A stretch of 64,000 nucleotides of DNA, taken from assembly GCA_013399305.1 (NCBI GenBank), contig VXAI01000090.1:2544747-2608746 (forward strand). The letters are read 5' to 3'. The position numbers and the translations under genes were made by a program. The stretch is from Rostratula benghalensis (Eukaryota > Chordata > Aves > Charadriiformes > Rostratulidae). The notes under the pieces were generated by a model. It was given only the letters and a program-made list of their open reading frames with translations. It did not search any database and had not been told where the DNA came from. Shown here one piece after another: positions 61,996 to 64,000 of this stretch. The stretch's first letter is position 1; each line of letters opens with the position of its first letter.

Positions 61996-63026
61996 AAAGT
62001 GATATGCCCAATTCTCACAGCTACAAAAACAAAAATCACAAAGAGGGAGCACCTGCTCCTGAAATAGCAAAGAAATAAGACAAATGTAAGAAAATATTTT
62101 AAAATTAATCTCACCTAATTGATGAACACTATCGCCTTATTTATGTTGTTCTGGTTTAAACTGAATGGAAAAACAAACTAGATTATAGTGGATTAAGATG
62201 AACGGAAATAAACCATTCTTCTGGAAGCAACCCCTCCACCCAAAGAATCTGGTGACTGCATGTATAGACAAACCCTTTAAACCCCGCAGTTAAATTTTAA
62301 TGAGTGCTATTAACACCTAGTTAGTCTGTTTTAAAGGCCCACTCCTATACTCTTTTGGCCAGATATAACCATAAATATTTGCTGAAATTATTATCTTGGA
62401 TTTGCAATCATAATACTGCCAATTCCTCTTCCAAGTCAGAGTGCTTGACTTGTAATCGTACAATTTTTTAACAAGGACTTTTAATGTAAAACTGAAAAAA
62501 AAAAATTAAACTATTCTGATAAGAGACATAAGCCTGCTCTTTCTACCAGTTGTCTGATGAAGCAAATGATGACAATAAAAAGGCTATAATCTTCTACACA
62601 GAAGAGCCAGGAAAAGAGGATGACACACACTGTCTGCAGTTAGATGTATTTTTGAACAGAAAAATAGTGTGCAAACCAAGTATTCTTGGGCTCAGCTTCC
62701 AGGGTGTATTATCCAAAGCCCTTTCCCCGCGATTACTTCAGGTCTTCTCATTCCTCCTCTGTGACTATCCAGCCTTTTGTGGCTCTCCTCCCCACCTCCT
62801 CCTCCTCAATGTCCTATTCTTGGTCTCCTGCTCCCCTCCACTCCACTGACTCTCCCCCCTTCATTTTTTTGCCAGTCAATCACCATTGCTTCTTTATGTT
62901 CCAGTGCTTTTGATGCCCCTTATCCCTATGCTCTCACTTTCATCTTCCTCTCGTTCCTGTATTAAATTCTCCAGCCACTGCACTCCTCATACCAACAAGA
63001 TTGTTACCAAAGGCAGGCCTCTGCTC

Positions 63027-63602
63027 TGTTATAACCATCTGCAAATTAAAACGAGTTAATTACTGAGCTTCTTATTGTATGAGAAAGTAGTTGGTCACTG
63101 AGTTGATAGTGCTAAGGATGGGATAACCAGAAGTAGTTAATCACCTCAAGGTTCTCTCATATGTCAAAGTATGCACCCCTATACCGATGAGGACAAAGTT
63201 GGGACTACTTAAAAAAACATCATCATCCTCAAGAAGCTGGCAAACTTACAGCAAACTTACTGTCCTGAGGTGACTCAATATCTTACAAGGATAACGTGTG
63301 GAAGGGTGTCCCTACCCAAATGACCACTGAGAAACTCACGCCTGCACATAAGTGCAAAGCAAAATTTAATACACATCCCAAAAGGGCTAGCTACAATTTG
63401 GTCATCCTAATGAATAAGTAAGCCCAGGTGGAGTTATATATTAGGCAGGTGGAATAAAGATAATCTTTTGTGTATAAACAATAGGTGAATGTCCCCAGTA
63501 AGGTGTGCTTGATTCGTAGATTGCCACCTACCACCAGACCTAGAATAAAGTATCTCCTCTCTAAACTGCTTCTGGTTTCAAGAGCTTTTGTTTCAGGTAA
63601 CA
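63027..63602 (+). mobile_element. probable solo LTR of an endogenous retrovirus
   Basis: The right half looks like an avian retroviral LTR: a TATAAA box (63473-63478), a conserved-looking 'gtgtgcttgattcgtagatt' block, an AATAAA signal (63544-63549), and an end in GGTAACA. Taking TGTTATAACC at 63027 as the start gives a 5-base inverted terminal match (TGTTA/TAACA) and a length of 576, but I found no target-site duplication, so the left edge is uncertain. No internal coding sequence adjoins it. Confidence 0.5.
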
Positions 63603-64000
63603 GGATGTGTCCCTTTTTCCTCTATGCTACCTCAATGTTGGCAGAAGGAATGGATACACAAGAGGCAACCTTGTAAACGTAACGTTATTGAGATGCATCT
63701 AAACATCACAGCTCCACTTCTAAAACACATTTAACCACATGACCTAGAGGGGTGTGCGAGAATTGCCTCGCTGTGCCAAAGCCAACAGAGAAGCTCTCAA
63801 AGACAGGTGTCACATCTTCACCCTAAGTTTTATAGCCATGAAGTTGTAACTGTCTTAACGTAATCCTCTAATTAGTTTTTAACTAGTTGCAGTACAAAGT
63901 TCGTTCTTTCATCATTGTGAAAGTCATGGTTTTCCCATTTTTTATAAATAGTTTTAAGTGCTTACGGTAGATTAACATCTCTTAACTTTAGCTCGCTGCA
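63603..64000. other. non-coding DNA after the LTR
   Basis: Nothing recognised; no exon with splice sites. Confidence 0.5.

Larger units (their letters stand above)
54191..63026. other. upstream DST intron or 5' flank, no gene recognised
   Basis: AT-rich, non-coding. Contains a 206-codon plus-strand open frame (54199-54819) with no recognisable domain, judged to be chance. Simple repeats occur at 61500-61600 (AT-rich) and 61978-61995 (18 T). A moderately GC-rich stretch at 57900-58560 may be an old repeat I cannot name. Confidence 0.45.

Noticed and set aside
1..64000. CRISPR arrays, tRNA/rRNA genes, operons or a defence system
   Set aside because: No regularly spaced repeats, cloverleaf-type genes or bacterial gene organisation; the window is vertebrate intronic DNA.

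Overview
This is eukaryotic, almost certainly avian, nuclear DNA. It is AT-rich, non-coding over more than 97% of its length, and littered with CR1 retrotransposon tails ending in the typical 'gattctgtg/attctatgat' repeats, plus LTR debris and long A/T tracts. Nothing bacterial or viral in gene organisation is present, and no tRNA, rRNA or CRISPR was seen. One 330-base assembly gap (523-852) lies inside a CR1 copy.

The only protein-coding gene I can support lies on the minus strand: the 5' part of dystonin (DST, also called BPAG1), a plakin cytolinker. It was recognised by piecing together short exons with correct splice sites and compatible phases. In transcription order they are: a candidate short first exon (44749-44815); four constitutive exons of the first calponin-homology (CH1) domain (42220-42281, 23698-23787, 20812-20889, 17903-17995); a 33-codon in-frame cassette exon (23069-23167) between the second and third of these; and a 264-codon alternative first exon (5550-6341) with a myristoylation-type N-terminus. 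That last exon lies downstream of all CH1 exons, so a transcript starting there makes a dystonin without CH1. The CH2, plakin and spectrin-repeat exons must lie beyond base 1, and other known DST first exons probably lie beyond base 64000.

Layout: 1-5549 intron with a CR1; 5550-6341 alternative first exon; 6342-17902 intron with nested CR1s; 17903-23787 CH1 exon cluster with one CR1; 23788-42219 an 18.4-kb intron with most of the repeats (six CR1-type pieces at 28-34 kb, a 3' LTR with its polypurine tract, another CR1 at 38.8 kb); 42220-44815 first CH1 exon and candidate first exon; 44816-64000 upstream intron or 5' flank with one CR1 tail and a probable LTR.

The most interesting observations are: (1) two CR1 copies about 98% identical by eye, in opposite orientation, one on each side of the 93-base last CH1 exon, so the pre-mRNA could fold around that exon; (2) a candidate unrecognised dystonin first exon; (3) the CH1 cassette exon; and (4) the CH1-less, lipid-anchored isoform start. 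All product names come from recognising family sequence, without a database search.
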